Shown: positions 19,649 through 28,787 of the stretch, in pieces
Numbering within the stretch: the first letter of the stretch is position 1
How the letters are laid out: each line of letters starts with the position of its first letter
DNA from: Martelella mediterranea
GTDB taxonomy: Bacteria > Pseudomonadota > Alphaproteobacteria > Rhizobiales > Rhizobiaceae
Direction of reading: 5' to 3'
Length of the DNA stretch: 64,000 nt
Assembly (NCBI GenBank): GCA_003001975.1
Contig: PVUG01000001.1
Location: 248,001-312,000, forward strand
Made by a program: the position numbers and the translations under genes
Notes under the pieces: generated by a model
Database searches by the model: none
Seen by the model: the letters and a program-made list of their open reading frames with translations, nothing else
Told to the model about the DNA's origin: nothing

Positions 19649-20338
19649 ATGAGCCGCTTTGACCTCATCATATTCGACTGCGACGGCGTTTTGGTCGATT
19701 CGGAAATTCTCGCCGCGCAGGTGGAATCGAAACTCCTGACCGAGGCCGGCTATCCGATCACGGCCGGCGAAATCGGCGAACGGTTTGCCGGCATGACCTG
19801 GCGCGACATCCTGCTGGCGGTCGAAAAGGAAGCGGCAATTCCGCTTCAGGCAACGCTGATCGACGAATCCAAAACGATTCTCGATGAACGTCTGAAACGC
19901 GAGCTGCAACCGATCCCCGGCGTAAGAGAGGCCGTGGCCCAGCTTTCCGAACCGCGCTGCATATGCTCCAATTCGAGCGAAGAACGGATCAGGATGATGC
20001 TGACCAAGGTCGGCCTGCTCGACATTTTCGAGCCCAATATCTTTTCCGCAGAAAGCCTTGGCCCCGACCGGGTCAAGCCGAAGCCGGACATCTTCCTGCA
20101 CGGCGCTGAAAAAATGGGGGCGAAACCGGAAAACACGCTGGTGATCGAGGATTCCGTTCACGGCATCACCGGCGCAACGGCAGCTGGCATGCGTGTTATC
20201 GGCTTTACCGGCGCATCGCATACCACACCGAGCCATGCCGATCAGCTGACCGAGGCAGGTGCCGAAACCGTGATCCACCGGATGGAAGACCTGCCGGCAG
20301 TGGCAACCGCGCTTCTGGAATGGTCGGACGCCGTTTAA
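19649..20338 (+). CDS. HAD-family hydrolase (beta-phosphoglucomutase/phosphoglycolate phosphatase type)
   Basis: A 229-residue cytosolic haloacid-dehalogenase hydrolase. It has motif I DCDGVLVD with nucleophile D10 and D12, motif II CSNSSEER, the Lys of motif III in KPKPDIF, and motif IV VIEDSVHGITGA. A cap domain of C1 type fits residues 18-85. The substrate, probably a small sugar phosphate, is not shown. Its last codons and TAA stop lie within the 18-bp palindromic repeat GGACGCCGTTTAACGGCG that flanks the repeat element downstream. Confidence 0.85.
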   Translation: MSRFDLIIFDCDGVLVDSEILAAQVESKLLTEAGYPITAGEIGERFAGMTWRDILLAVEKEAAIPLQATLIDESKTILDERLKRELQPIPGVREAVAQLSEPRCICSNSSEERIRMMLTKVGLLDIFEPNIFSAESLGPDRVKPKPDIFLHGAEKMGAKPENTLVIEDSVHGITGATAAGMRVIGFTGASHTTPSHADQLTEAGAETVIHRMEDLPAVATALLEWSDAV

Positions 20339-20571
20339 CGGCGTCCCAGACTGCTGACAAACCCAAGGACGTGCACGTTGTTGCCTCCGTCAGCCGTCCC
20401 CACAGGTGTCATGCTCGGACGTGATCCGAGCATCCATTCCACTCAACCCTTTGACAAGAAAGGGTTTCAAGAAAGCGTACATCGTGTGGCCCTGGATCCT
20501 CGGGTCAAGCCCGAGGAAGACCCGGAGTGAGGGGCAGGTTTATCAACAAACCGGGACGCCGTTTAACGGCG
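20326..20571 (+). repeat. REPIN-like element copy 1 with 18-bp flanking direct repeat
   Basis: Contains two hairpins of 9-5-9 geometry. The left one (20408-20435) has GTC then arms ATGCTCGGA/TCCGAGCAT then CC. The right one (20494-20521) has GG then ATCCTCGGG/CCCGAGGAA then GAC. ATCAACA follows at 20542-20548. The 18-mer GGACGCCGTTTAACGGCG, itself a palindrome, occurs at 20326-20343 and again at 20554-20571, so it flanks about 210 bases. The tail 20510-20550 is close in sequence to 63947-63990. Confidence 0.75.
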
Positions 20572-20587
20572 CCCGCATCCTCCAGGC

Positions 20588-21121
20588 TCAGTTCACGCCG
20601 ACCCTCACGCGGGTATTCTCGCCTGCCGTGGGGGGCACCGGGATATTGTCGGCCTTGAACAGGAACTGCGTCGAAAGCCCCTCGGCGGGCAGCTCGACTT
20701 CCTGCGTGATGACCTGATCGTAAAGCGCGACGGAGCCGTCAACCAGCTCGACATGTACCGGCACCTTGTAGGTCCCGGGGCTTGCCTTCGGACCGCCGAT
20801 CAGGCGGCCGGCAACGGCGACCTGCAGCAACAGCTGATCACCGCTCGGCGCCACAGAGCATGTGCGTGTATATTCCGACAGGGAAACCTGATAGGCCAGA
20901 TCGTCCGCATCATCGGAACTCGAAGGCGAATAGATACGCTTGAAGGTCTGGTCGTCATCCAGCATGGCCTTCGGGCAGATACGCGAAAGCGCGGTCAGAT
21001 TGATGCCCGGCGTGATCGGCTGGGCCGGCGCGGGTTCCGGCTCTGGTTCGGTTGTTGAACAGGCCGCGAGCCCGACAAGGGCCAAAGCAGCAGCCAGACG
21101 GCGGGTTGTGCGAAATGACAC
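20588..21121 (-). CDS. putative lipoprotein, function unknown
   Basis: A 177-residue protein with a lipoprotein signal (LVGLAAC, modified Cys near 21) and a short Glu/Pro linker (EPEPEPAPAQP). The globular part contains two further Cys and ends in a beta-rich segment. I do not recognise the family by name; similar lipoproteins occur in Rhizobiales. It probably sits in the outer membrane or periplasm. It is convergent with the HAD gene across the repeat element. Confidence 0.7.
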   Translation of the reverse strand: MSFRTTRRLAAALALVGLAACSTTEPEPEPAPAQPITPGINLTALSRICPKAMLDDDQTFKRIYSPSSSDDADDLAYQVSLSEYTRTCSVAPSGDQLLLQVAVAGRLIGGPKASPGTYKVPVHVELVDGSVALYDQVITQEVELPAEGLSTQFLFKADNIPVPPTAGENTRVRVGVN

Positions 21122-21322
21122 GGCGAGTATTCCTTTCCTCTCTCAAGGGCTTTTCAAGCCCTCCGGCTTTGTTCTATATCAGCGCAAACGCAAGAATTCG
21201 ATTGTCTGGCATGACCCGCAGCCACGCGCCACGCTTAAAGCCTTCCCGAGACAACCGGTAAGGCCTGAGCGTGCCATAAGCTAGACATTTTACGACACCT
21301 GGCAAGCATAAAGGGGCTTTGC

Positions 21323-22720
21323 GTGGACTATATTTCGACGCGGGGCGATGCTCCGACCCTCGGTTTTTCCGACGCGCTTCTCGCCGGACTGGCATCTGAC
21401 GGCGGTCTTTACCTGCCGCGCGAATGGCCGCAGATGTCCACAGAAGATATTCGCGCGCTGCGTGGCAAGTCCTATCAGGAAATCGCCTTTATCATCCTCA
21501 AGCCGTTTGTCGGCGGCGAAATTCCCGATGACCGCCTGCGCTCGATGATCGACGAGGCCTATGCCACCTTCCGGCACGAGGCGGTGACGCCGATTGTCCA
21601 GAGCGGGGCAAACCGCTTCACGCTCGAACTGTTCCATGGCTCGACGCTGGCGTTCAAGGATGTCGCCATGCAGCTTCTGGCGCGGCTGATGGATTATGCG
21701 CTGGAAGCCCGCGGCACACGCGCGACCATCGTCGGCGCAACCTCGGGCGATACCGGCGGGGCGGCAATCGATGCGTTTTCGGCAAGCACGCGCACCGACA
21801 TCTTCATCCTGTTTCCGCACGGCAAGGTCTCGCCGGTCCAGCAGCGGCAGATGACCACGCTTGGCGCGCCGAATGTCCACGCGATTGCCGTCGAGGGGCA
21901 TTTCGACGACTGCCAGAACCTCGTCAAGGCGATGTTCGCGGACGGCGGCTTTCGCGACGAGGTCAAGCTTTCCGGCGTCAACTCGATCAACTGGGCGCGC
22001 ATCATGGCGCAGGTGGTCTATTATTTCACCGCCGCCGTATCGCTGGGGGCCCCCGACCGCGCGGTCGATTTCACCGTCCCGACCGGCAATTTCGGCGACA
22101 TCTTCGCCGGCTATGTCGCGCAAAAGATCGGGCTGCCCATCGGCCGGCTGGTGATTGCCACCAACGAAAACGACATTCTGGCGCGTGCGCTTGAAAGCGG
22201 CCGCTATGAAATGCGCGGCGTTGAGGCAACCACCTCGCCGTCGATGGACATCCAGATATCGTCCAACTTCGAACGCCTGCTGTTTGAGGCAAGCGCGCGC
22301 GACGCCGGTTATATCCGCCGGGCCATGGCCGGGCTGAAACAGTCCGGCGCCTTCGACATCGAAGAAGAAACGCTCCAGCATATTCGCGCCGTATTTTCCG
22401 CCGGACGCACTAATCAGCAGGATGCTGCAGCCGAGATCGCCCGCACGCTCAAAGAAACCGGCGTCGTGATTGATCCGCACACGGCTGTCGCAATGTCGGT
22501 TGCGCGGGCACATCAGTCTGAAAACCCGATGGTGGTGCTCGCAACAGCGCATCCGGCCAAGTTCCCCGCCGCCGTAAAATCGGCTTGTGGTATTGACCCG
22601 GCGCTCCCGGCATGGCTTGCTGGACTGATGGACAAGGAGGAGCATTTCAGTGTCCTTCCCCCCGAACTCGACGCGGTGGAAGCATTCGTTCGCAACGGAT
22701 TGAGCACTGGACGCCAATGA
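21323..22720 (+). CDS. thrC: threonine synthase
   Basis: PLP enzyme that converts O-phosphohomoserine to threonine. The 465 residues begin MDYISTRGDAPTLGFSDALL and carry the PLP lysine K112 in STLAFKDVAMQ, GATSGDTGGAAI and SINWARIMAQ: the proteobacterial long-form synthase. The start is a GTG at 21323 with AAGGGG about eight nt upstream. It stands 16 bp before an M16 peptidase gene. The homoserine kinase that makes its substrate is at 32936-33898. Confidence 0.96.
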   Translation: MDYISTRGDAPTLGFSDALLAGLASDGGLYLPREWPQMSTEDIRALRGKSYQEIAFIILKPFVGGEIPDDRLRSMIDEAYATFRHEAVTPIVQSGANRFTLELFHGSTLAFKDVAMQLLARLMDYALEARGTRATIVGATSGDTGGAAIDAFSASTRTDIFILFPHGKVSPVQQRQMTTLGAPNVHAIAVEGHFDDCQNLVKAMFADGGFRDEVKLSGVNSINWARIMAQVVYYFTAAVSLGAPDRAVDFTVPTGNFGDIFAGYVAQKIGLPIGRLVIATNENDILARALESGRYEMRGVEATTSPSMDIQISSNFERLLFEASARDAGYIRRAMAGLKQSGAFDIEEETLQHIRAVFSAGRTNQQDAAAEIARTLKETGVVIDPHTAVAMSVARAHQSENPMVVLATAHPAKFPAAVKSACGIDPALPAWLAGLMDKEEHFSVLPPELDAVEAFVRNGLSTGRQ

Positions 22721-22736
22721 TAGGAAACAGGATCGC

Positions 22737-24035
22737 ATGACAGTAGAGTACACCCGGCTTTCCTCCGGGCTGACCGTCGTCACCCAGAACATGCCTCATA
22801 TCCAGAGCGTGGCGATCGGAACCTGGATCAAGTCGGGATCCCGCAACGAACTCCAGAACGAGCACGGCATCGCCCATCTTCTGGAGCACATGGCCTTCAA
22901 GGGCACCAAACGCCGGACTGCGCGTCAGATCGCCGAGGAAATCGAGAATGTCGGCGGCGAGGTCAACGCCGCGACCTCGACAGAGACGACCTCCTATTAT
23001 GCGCGGGTTCTGAAGGACCACTTGCCGCTTGCCGTGGATATCCTCGCCGACATTCTGACCAGTTCGGCCTTTGACGAGGAAGAACTGGCGCGCGAGAAAA
23101 ACGTCATTCTGCAGGAAATCGGCGCGGCCAACGATATTCCCGACGACGTGGTGTTCGACAATTTTGCCGGTGCAGCCTACCGCGACCAGATGATCGGCAG
23201 GCCGATCCTGGGCACGGCGGAAACGGTGATGGCCTTCACGCCGGACGATATTCGCCGCTATCTTGCCCGCAACTACACGACCGACCGAATCTATATCGTG
23301 GCAACCGGCGCTGTCGACCATGACGCCTTCGCCCGCCTTGTGGAAGACCGGTTCGCGGCCCTGCCGCAAAAGCCCGCAACACCGCCGCTGGTGGAAGCGG
23401 CAAACTATACCGGCGGCGAGGCCCGCGAGATGCGCAGCCTTTCCGATGCGCAGGTGATTCTCGGTTTCGAGGGACCGGCCTATCACGCTCAGGATTTCTA
23501 CTGCTCGCAGATCCTGGCCAATGTGCTCGGCGGCGGCATGTCATCCAGGCTGTTTCAGGAAGTCCGGGAAATCCGCGGCCTCTGCTATTCGGTCTACGCC
23601 TTCCATTGGGGCTTTTCCGATTCGGGCGTTTTCGCCGTGCACGCGGCAACCGGCGGCGACCAGTTGCCAGAACTGGTTCCCGTGATCATCAACGAGTTGC
23701 GCGAAGCGGCCGAAAAGGTCGATCCGACGGAAATCGAGCGCGCGCGCGCCCAGATCCGCGCGCAACTGCTGATGGGACAGGAAAGTGCGGCCGCCCGCGC
23801 CGGACAGATCGCCCGCCAGGTGATGCTCTGGGGACGTCCGATCCCCAACGAGGAAATGATGATGCGGATCGAGAACATCACGCCCAGGAGACTGACGGAT
23901 CTTGCCGGACGCGCGTTCTACGATGCCACGCCGACGCTGTCGGCCGTCGGCCCCATCGAGCAGCTCGCGCCGCTTGACGAGATCGTCCAAAGCCTCGCCG
24001 TTCAGGAGAAGGAAACCGCCCCGGCGGGCCTTTGA
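22737..24035 (+). CDS. M16 family zinc peptidase (processing-peptidase type)
   Basis: A 432-residue pitrilysin/mitochondrial-processing-peptidase homologue. The inverted zinc motif HLLEH is at 47-51 (H47, E50, H51), with the downstream ligand Glu expected in NVILQEIGA. The glycine-rich GGGMSSRLFQEVRE loop of the second half is present, so it resembles a complete, active beta-type subunit. No signal peptide. Linked to thrC by 16 bp, an arrangement common in Rhizobiales. The substrate is unknown. Confidence 0.92.
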   Translation: MTVEYTRLSSGLTVVTQNMPHIQSVAIGTWIKSGSRNELQNEHGIAHLLEHMAFKGTKRRTARQIAEEIENVGGEVNAATSTETTSYYARVLKDHLPLAVDILADILTSSAFDEEELAREKNVILQEIGAANDIPDDVVFDNFAGAAYRDQMIGRPILGTAETVMAFTPDDIRRYLARNYTTDRIYIVATGAVDHDAFARLVEDRFAALPQKPATPPLVEAANYTGGEAREMRSLSDAQVILGFEGPAYHAQDFYCSQILANVLGGGMSSRLFQEVREIRGLCYSVYAFHWGFSDSGVFAVHAATGGDQLPELVPVIINELREAAEKVDPTEIERARAQIRAQLLMGQESAAARAGQIARQVMLWGRPIPNEEMMMRIENITPRRLTDLAGRAFYDATPTLSAVGPIEQLAPLDEIVQSLAVQEKETAPAGL

Positions 24036-24094
24036 CAGTGTGATGGCGAACGAACGACGCCAATTCGCCCTTATGCCCGGCAACGGCGGTCCTG

Positions 24095-24715
24095 ATGAGT
24101 GGAGACAGTCGGTTGTTCGCCCTTTTTGCTGCGCCTAAGGCGCTCAGGCGACGCGGTTTCGCCATTCAGTCCGAAACGCACCTGCTGCGCCTGCCCCGCG
24201 CCTCTGACTATCAGGCATGGCGGCAATTGCGGATACAAAGCCGCGCCTTCCTGCAGCCATGGGAGCCGCTGTGGAACGTCGATGACATGCGCGCGCGCGC
24301 CTTTCGCCGGCGCATCGATCGCCTGAACCGGGATTTCGACGAGGGCACCAGCATTCAGCTGTTCATCTTCCTGAAGGAAACCGACACACTTGTCGGCGGC
24401 ATAACCATCGGGCTGATCCGTCGGGGCGTCGCACAAATGTGCACGCTGGGCTACTGGATGGGCGAGCCCTATGCCGGCAAGGGCCACATGTTTGCAGCGC
24501 TTCAGATCGTAATTCCATATATCTTTCAGGAGTTGAGCTTGCACCGCATCGAGGCCGCCTGTATCCCCTCAAACAGGCGCAGTGCTTCGCTGCTGCAAAA
24601 AGCAGGCTTCACCAAGGAGGGGCATTTGCAAAAATACCTTCGCATCAACGGCCAATGGCAGGATCACCATCTTTATGCCCTGCTCAAAGATGACCATCGC
24701 GCCAAACGGAATTGA
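24095..24715 (+). CDS. GNAT N-acetyltransferase, RimJ-like
   Basis: A 206-residue acetyltransferase of the RimJ/RimL group that modifies protein N-termini or small amines. The LGYWMGEPYAGKG acetyl-CoA loop and SLHRIEAACIPSNRRSASLLQKAGF are the family signature. Placed between the M16 peptidase and the GGDEF-EAL gene on the same strand (59-bp and 9-bp gaps), perhaps in one transcript. Whether a ribosomal protein is the substrate is not shown. Confidence 0.85.
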   Translation: MSGDSRLFALFAAPKALRRRGFAIQSETHLLRLPRASDYQAWRQLRIQSRAFLQPWEPLWNVDDMRARAFRRRIDRLNRDFDEGTSIQLFIFLKETDTLVGGITIGLIRRGVAQMCTLGYWMGEPYAGKGHMFAALQIVIPYIFQELSLHRIEAACIPSNRRSASLLQKAGFTKEGHLQKYLRINGQWQDHHLYALLKDDHRAKRN

Positions 24716-24724
24716 AGAGCTGAG

Positions 24725-27622
24725 ATGCGAGTGCCCCAGAACCTTTCCCGGTTTTACCGATACGTCCTTGCCACCCTCGCGCTGATACTGGTGTTTCTGT
24801 CTGCGCCAGCACAGACATTCGCGGTTGAGCCGGTGGAGGTTTCACGCGGCGATATCGCCATCGACCTGACCAATCAGATCGATCTCTATCCCAACGCAGG
24901 CAATGTTCTTCAGATTTCCACGGTTCCCGATGCCAACGGCATCAGACGCCGGATCGAGGTGCGCTCGAGCGATGCGGAGCACCCCGGCGACTGGGCGGTG
25001 TTTTCGCTGGCCAATATTTCCGACGAGCAGCTCGAACGCCTGATCGTTGCACCGCATTTCCGCCTGCCCGCCTCCGGGCTGTTCTGGCCCGATCTTGGGT
25101 CTTCGCGGATTGCGGCAATCACGCCCTCGGAGGGCTTTGCGCTCAACCGTGTCGCAAGCGACGATGCCGATGTGTTTTCAATCACGCTCAATCCCGGCGC
25201 GGTCATCACCTTCGTGGCGGAGCTGAACACGGCCGAGCTGCCGCAGCTCTATCTCTGGCAGCCGGACGCCTACAAGGACACGGAAAACGCCTTCACCCTG
25301 TATCACGGCGTGGTGCTCGGCATTGCCGGGCTTCTGGCGGTTTTTCTGAGCATCCTGTTTGTGGTGAAGGGAACGACGGTGCTGCCGGCAACGGCGATGC
25401 TGGCGTGGTCGGTTCTTCTGTTTGTCGCGATCGATTTCAATTTCCTCAACCAGTTGATCCCGCTGTCGCCCGGGGACCTTCGGATATGGCGGGCGAGCGC
25501 CGATGTCGCCGTCGCCTTCAGCCTCGTGGTGTTCCTGTTCACCTATCTCAATCTGGCGCGCTGGCATGCCCAGCTTGGCTATGCGGCAGCCGCCTGGGGT
25601 GTGCTGCTGATGGCGCTTTTTGCCCTGGCGCTGTTTGATCCGCCGGCAGCGGCCGGCATTGCCCGCATCTCGTTTGCGGCAACCGTGGTCGCCGGCATCG
25701 TCCTGATGATCTATCTGAGCCTGCGCCGCTATGACCGGGCCATCCTGCTGATGCCGGCCTGGGCGCTGATTGTCGCCTGGCTGTTTGCTGCCTGGATGAC
25801 CGTTACCGGCCGCATCGACAACGATATTGTCGAGCCCGCGCTTGCCGGCGGTCTCGTGTTGATCGTGCTGCTGCTCGGCTTTACCGTCATCCAGCATTCT
25901 TTCGCCGGCGGGGCCTATCAGCCCGGCCTGTTCTCCGATCTGGAGCGTCAGGCGCTGGCTTTGCTGGGAACGGAAGCGACGGTATGGGACTGGGATGTGG
26001 GGCGCGACCGGATCGTCACCGAACCGGACTTCGCACCGAAACTGGGTCTTTCCCCCGGCGCGCTCAACGGCCCGGCCCGCACCTGGCTGCAATATCTGCA
26101 TCCCGGCGACCGCGACCGGTTCCGATCGACGCTCGACCTGTTTCTGGAATGGCGACGCGGCCGGCTGAAGCTCGAATTTCGCATTCGCGCCAATGATGGT
26201 CATTACCACTGGATGCTGATCCGCGCCCGCCCCGTGCTCAGCACCGATGGCGAAGTGATCCGCTGCGTCGGCACGCTGACGGACCAGACCGACCACAAGG
26301 TCAGCACCCAGCGCCTGCTGCAGGATGCCGTTGTCGACAACCTGACGGGGCTTCCCAACCACACCATTCTCATCGACCGGCTGCAATGCCTGGTGACGAT
26401 GTCGGCAACCGTGCCGGCGATGCAGCCGACCCTGATCGTCGCCGATATCGACCGGTTCCACGATATCAACGAAACGCTCGGTTTTGCCGCTGGCGATAAC
26501 ATCCTGATCGCATTGACACGTCGCATACAGCGCCTGTTGAAGCCGCAGGACACGCTGACACGGCTTTCCGGCAACAGCTTCGCCATTATCCTGCAGTCTC
26601 AGACCAATCCCGATGCCGTTGCCGAATTCGCCGATGAACTGGTTGCCGCCATCGACGTGCCGATCACATTCGAAAACCGGGAGATTGCACTGACGGCATC
26701 GATCGGCATTGCGTCGTGGCACGACGGCCAGGAATCGGCGGAGACGTTCCTGGAGGATGCACGGCTGGCCATGCAGCGTGCCAAGCGCATGGGCGGCAAC
26801 ACCGTCGAAACCTACCGTCCGGCGCTGCGCATGCTCGATGATGAGCGCAAACGCATGGAAGCCGATCTCGCAAGAGCCATAGACCGCAAGGAAATGTCGG
26901 TGTTCTACCGGCCGGTGATGCGCGCCGACAGCCACAAGGTGGCCGGTTTCAAGTGCGTGCTCAACTGGAGACACCCCCAGCGCGGCGAAATCTCAACCGG
27001 CGAAATCTTCGAGATCAGCCGCGAGGCAGAACGTTCGTCGGAACTGGTGCTCTACACCGTCTGGCAGGCGCTGGAAGACCTTGCCGCATGGCAGCAGGCC
27101 CTGCCGAAGGCCCGTCCCTTCGTTTCGATCGAGCTCAATTGTACGGAAATGCTCAGGACCAGTACGCTGATCGAGCTGGAAAGCCTCGTGCGCCAGTCCG
27201 AAAACGCGCCGCGACAGGTCGTGTTCTCGATCCCCGAAGAGGTGATCCAGAAGGCTCCGGAACAGGCCAAGCTCGCGCTTCAGTATCTGCGCACCATCGG
27301 AACCGGCGTGACGCTGTCGGATTTCGGCAACGGCCAGGGATCGCTGACGCTGCTCAAGGGTTTCCGTTTCGATGCAGCCTACATCGACAATGCGGTCTTC
27401 AAGCAGAATCAAGAGACCCAGACCGACCTGATCGAGGCGTTCACCAATCTGGCTTCGCGGCTGGGCACGGCTGTGGGCGTCACCGACGTCGGCAGCGAGG
27501 TCGACGCGAAGGCCATTGCCGATGCCGGCTGCACCTATGCCAGCGGGCCGCTCTACGGCACGTCCGTGGCAGCGCCCGTCGCACTGCGCCTGCTGAAGGA
27601 AGTCGCGGCTGCAGAGGCTTGA
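24725..27622 (+). CDS. membrane 7TMR-PAS-GGDEF-EAL protein with degenerate catalytic motifs
   Basis: A 965-residue signalling protein. Order: signal peptide 1-33, periplasmic beta domain of 7TMR-DISM type to about 190, a block of seven or so membrane segments 193-400, PAS domain about 415-535, GGDEF about 540-695, EAL about 705-960. The GGDEF signature reads LSGNSF (614-619). The EAL motif reads KCV (743-745) where the first Glu is expected, and the DDFG motif reads SDFG (865-868). Both cyclase and phosphodiesterase activity are therefore unlikely; a c-di-GMP receptor or scaffold role is inferred. Confidence 0.88.
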   Translation: MRVPQNLSRFYRYVLATLALILVFLSAPAQTFAVEPVEVSRGDIAIDLTNQIDLYPNAGNVLQISTVPDANGIRRRIEVRSSDAEHPGDWAVFSLANISDEQLERLIVAPHFRLPASGLFWPDLGSSRIAAITPSEGFALNRVASDDADVFSITLNPGAVITFVAELNTAELPQLYLWQPDAYKDTENAFTLYHGVVLGIAGLLAVFLSILFVVKGTTVLPATAMLAWSVLLFVAIDFNFLNQLIPLSPGDLRIWRASADVAVAFSLVVFLFTYLNLARWHAQLGYAAAAWGVLLMALFALALFDPPAAAGIARISFAATVVAGIVLMIYLSLRRYDRAILLMPAWALIVAWLFAAWMTVTGRIDNDIVEPALAGGLVLIVLLLGFTVIQHSFAGGAYQPGLFSDLERQALALLGTEATVWDWDVGRDRIVTEPDFAPKLGLSPGALNGPARTWLQYLHPGDRDRFRSTLDLFLEWRRGRLKLEFRIRANDGHYHWMLIRARPVLSTDGEVIRCVGTLTDQTDHKVSTQRLLQDAVVDNLTGLPNHTILIDRLQCLVTMSATVPAMQPTLIVADIDRFHDINETLGFAAGDNILIALTRRIQRLLKPQDTLTRLSGNSFAIILQSQTNPDAVAEFADELVAAIDVPITFENREIALTASIGIASWHDGQESAETFLEDARLAMQRAKRMGGNTVETYRPALRMLDDERKRMEADLARAIDRKEMSVFYRPVMRADSHKVAGFKCVLNWRHPQRGEISTGEIFEISREAERSSELVLYTVWQALEDLAAWQQALPKARPFVSIELNCTEMLRTSTLIELESLVRQSENAPRQVVFSIPEEVIQKAPEQAKLALQYLRTIGTGVTLSDFGNGQGSLTLLKGFRFDAAYIDNAVFKQNQETQTDLIEAFTNLASRLGTAVGVTDVGSEVDAKAIADAGCTYASGPLYGTSVAAPVALRLLKEVAAAEA

Positions 27623-27649
27623 TATCGCCCCTGGGTACGGGATATGCTG

Positions 27650-28711
27650 TCAGGCGTGTCCGTCGTCCTGCTGCACGATCAACAGGGTGAAAACGAAATC
27701 GAGCTTGCGGATAATTTCCGGCGTGAGCACGAAGGGGTAGAAATCCTGCTGCCCCATCGACTTGTGAATGGCATTCATCGCGATGGTCAGCGGAACCCAC
27801 GAATCCGCCAGCCGTTTGCCGCTTGCACATTTATAGGGATCACCGAGCGGCGCGAGATTGGCATCGTCCACCACCAGCCCGAAGGCCCGCGCCGTTTCCA
27901 GCGTATCGACGATGTGAAGCGCATGCGCGAAGCTTTCGGCAAAGTCCTCCCAGGGATGGGTTGAGGCATAGGCGCTGACGAAATTGTCCTGCCAGCCCTG
28001 CGGCGGTCCGTTGTCGTAATGGCGCTGCAGCGCGGCCTGATAATCCTCCCGTTCATCGCCGAAAATTTCCCGGTATTCCGAAAGCCGGTCGCCGCGGGAA
28101 ACCAGCCGGTCCCAGATATAATGGCCGACCTCATGGCGGAAATGACCAAGCAGCGTGCGATAGGGCTCGTTCATCTGTTTGCGGGCAATCTCGCGGGTGA
28201 CATCGTCGGCCTCGGCGACACGCAGCGAGATCACGCCATTGTCGTGGCCGGTCATGGCAGGCTGGAGATTGCCGTTCTGGTCGATGGTGTCTTCCAGAAA
28301 GTCGAAGACCAGACCATTTTCAGGGTCTTCGGCGCGCGTTGGCGTATCAACGCCCCAGCGCAGCAGGGAGTAGAACAGGTGACGTTCCGCCGCGACAATC
28401 CGGCTGAACCGGTTGCGGCCAATCTCGGTTGCGGTATCGGGTATCAGATTGTTGTGCCGGCAGGACGGGCAGAACGCTTCATCGCTGCCTTCCGGCAGAA
28501 GCCAGTTGCAGACATTGAATTGGGCATTGGTGCAAAAGCGAAACCGGACCGCCGGATCGTCCGCCTTGTGCCATGTCTGCGCATCCTCCGTTTTCAGCGC
28601 ATACATCGCGACCGTGGCGGGATCGAACCCCAGACGATGGCCACAGGCGACACAGACCTCATTGTCAAAATAGACTGCCTGTCCGCAATGATCGCACTCG
28701 AATAATTTCAT
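27650..28711 (-). CDS. putative zinc-binding metallopeptidase with N-terminal zinc ribbons
   Basis: A 353-residue cytosolic protein. Cysteine pairs C6/C9 and C20/C23 form a rubredoxin-like ribbon, and C81/C84 with upstream cysteines a second site. The C-terminal two-thirds has HEVGH (193-197), the HExxH zinc motif, followed by YIWDRL. This is the architecture of a conserved proteobacterial putative zinc-binding metallopeptidase family of unknown substrate. It is convergent with the GGDEF-EAL gene. Confidence 0.82.
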   Translation of the reverse strand: MKLFECDHCGQAVYFDNEVCVACGHRLGFDPATVAMYALKTEDAQTWHKADDPAVRFRFCTNAQFNVCNWLLPEGSDEAFCPSCRHNNLIPDTATEIGRNRFSRIVAAERHLFYSLLRWGVDTPTRAEDPENGLVFDFLEDTIDQNGNLQPAMTGHDNGVISLRVAEADDVTREIARKQMNEPYRTLLGHFRHEVGHYIWDRLVSRGDRLSEYREIFGDEREDYQAALQRHYDNGPPQGWQDNFVSAYASTHPWEDFAESFAHALHIVDTLETARAFGLVVDDANLAPLGDPYKCASGKRLADSWVPLTIAMNAIHKSMGQQDFYPFVLTPEIIRKLDFVFTLLIVQQDDGHA

Positions 28712-28787
28712 GTAAGCCTCACACCTGCAGCCGCCCCCACCGGGCGGCCGTCAGCTTCCGGTTAACGGATAGGCCCAGGAAATTGTT

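Noticed and set aside
25178-26974. 598-codon frame antisense to the GGDEF-EAL gene
   Set aside because: Low-complexity Gln/His/Arg sequence, no domain; the plus-strand gene has clear PAS, GGDEF and EAL folds.
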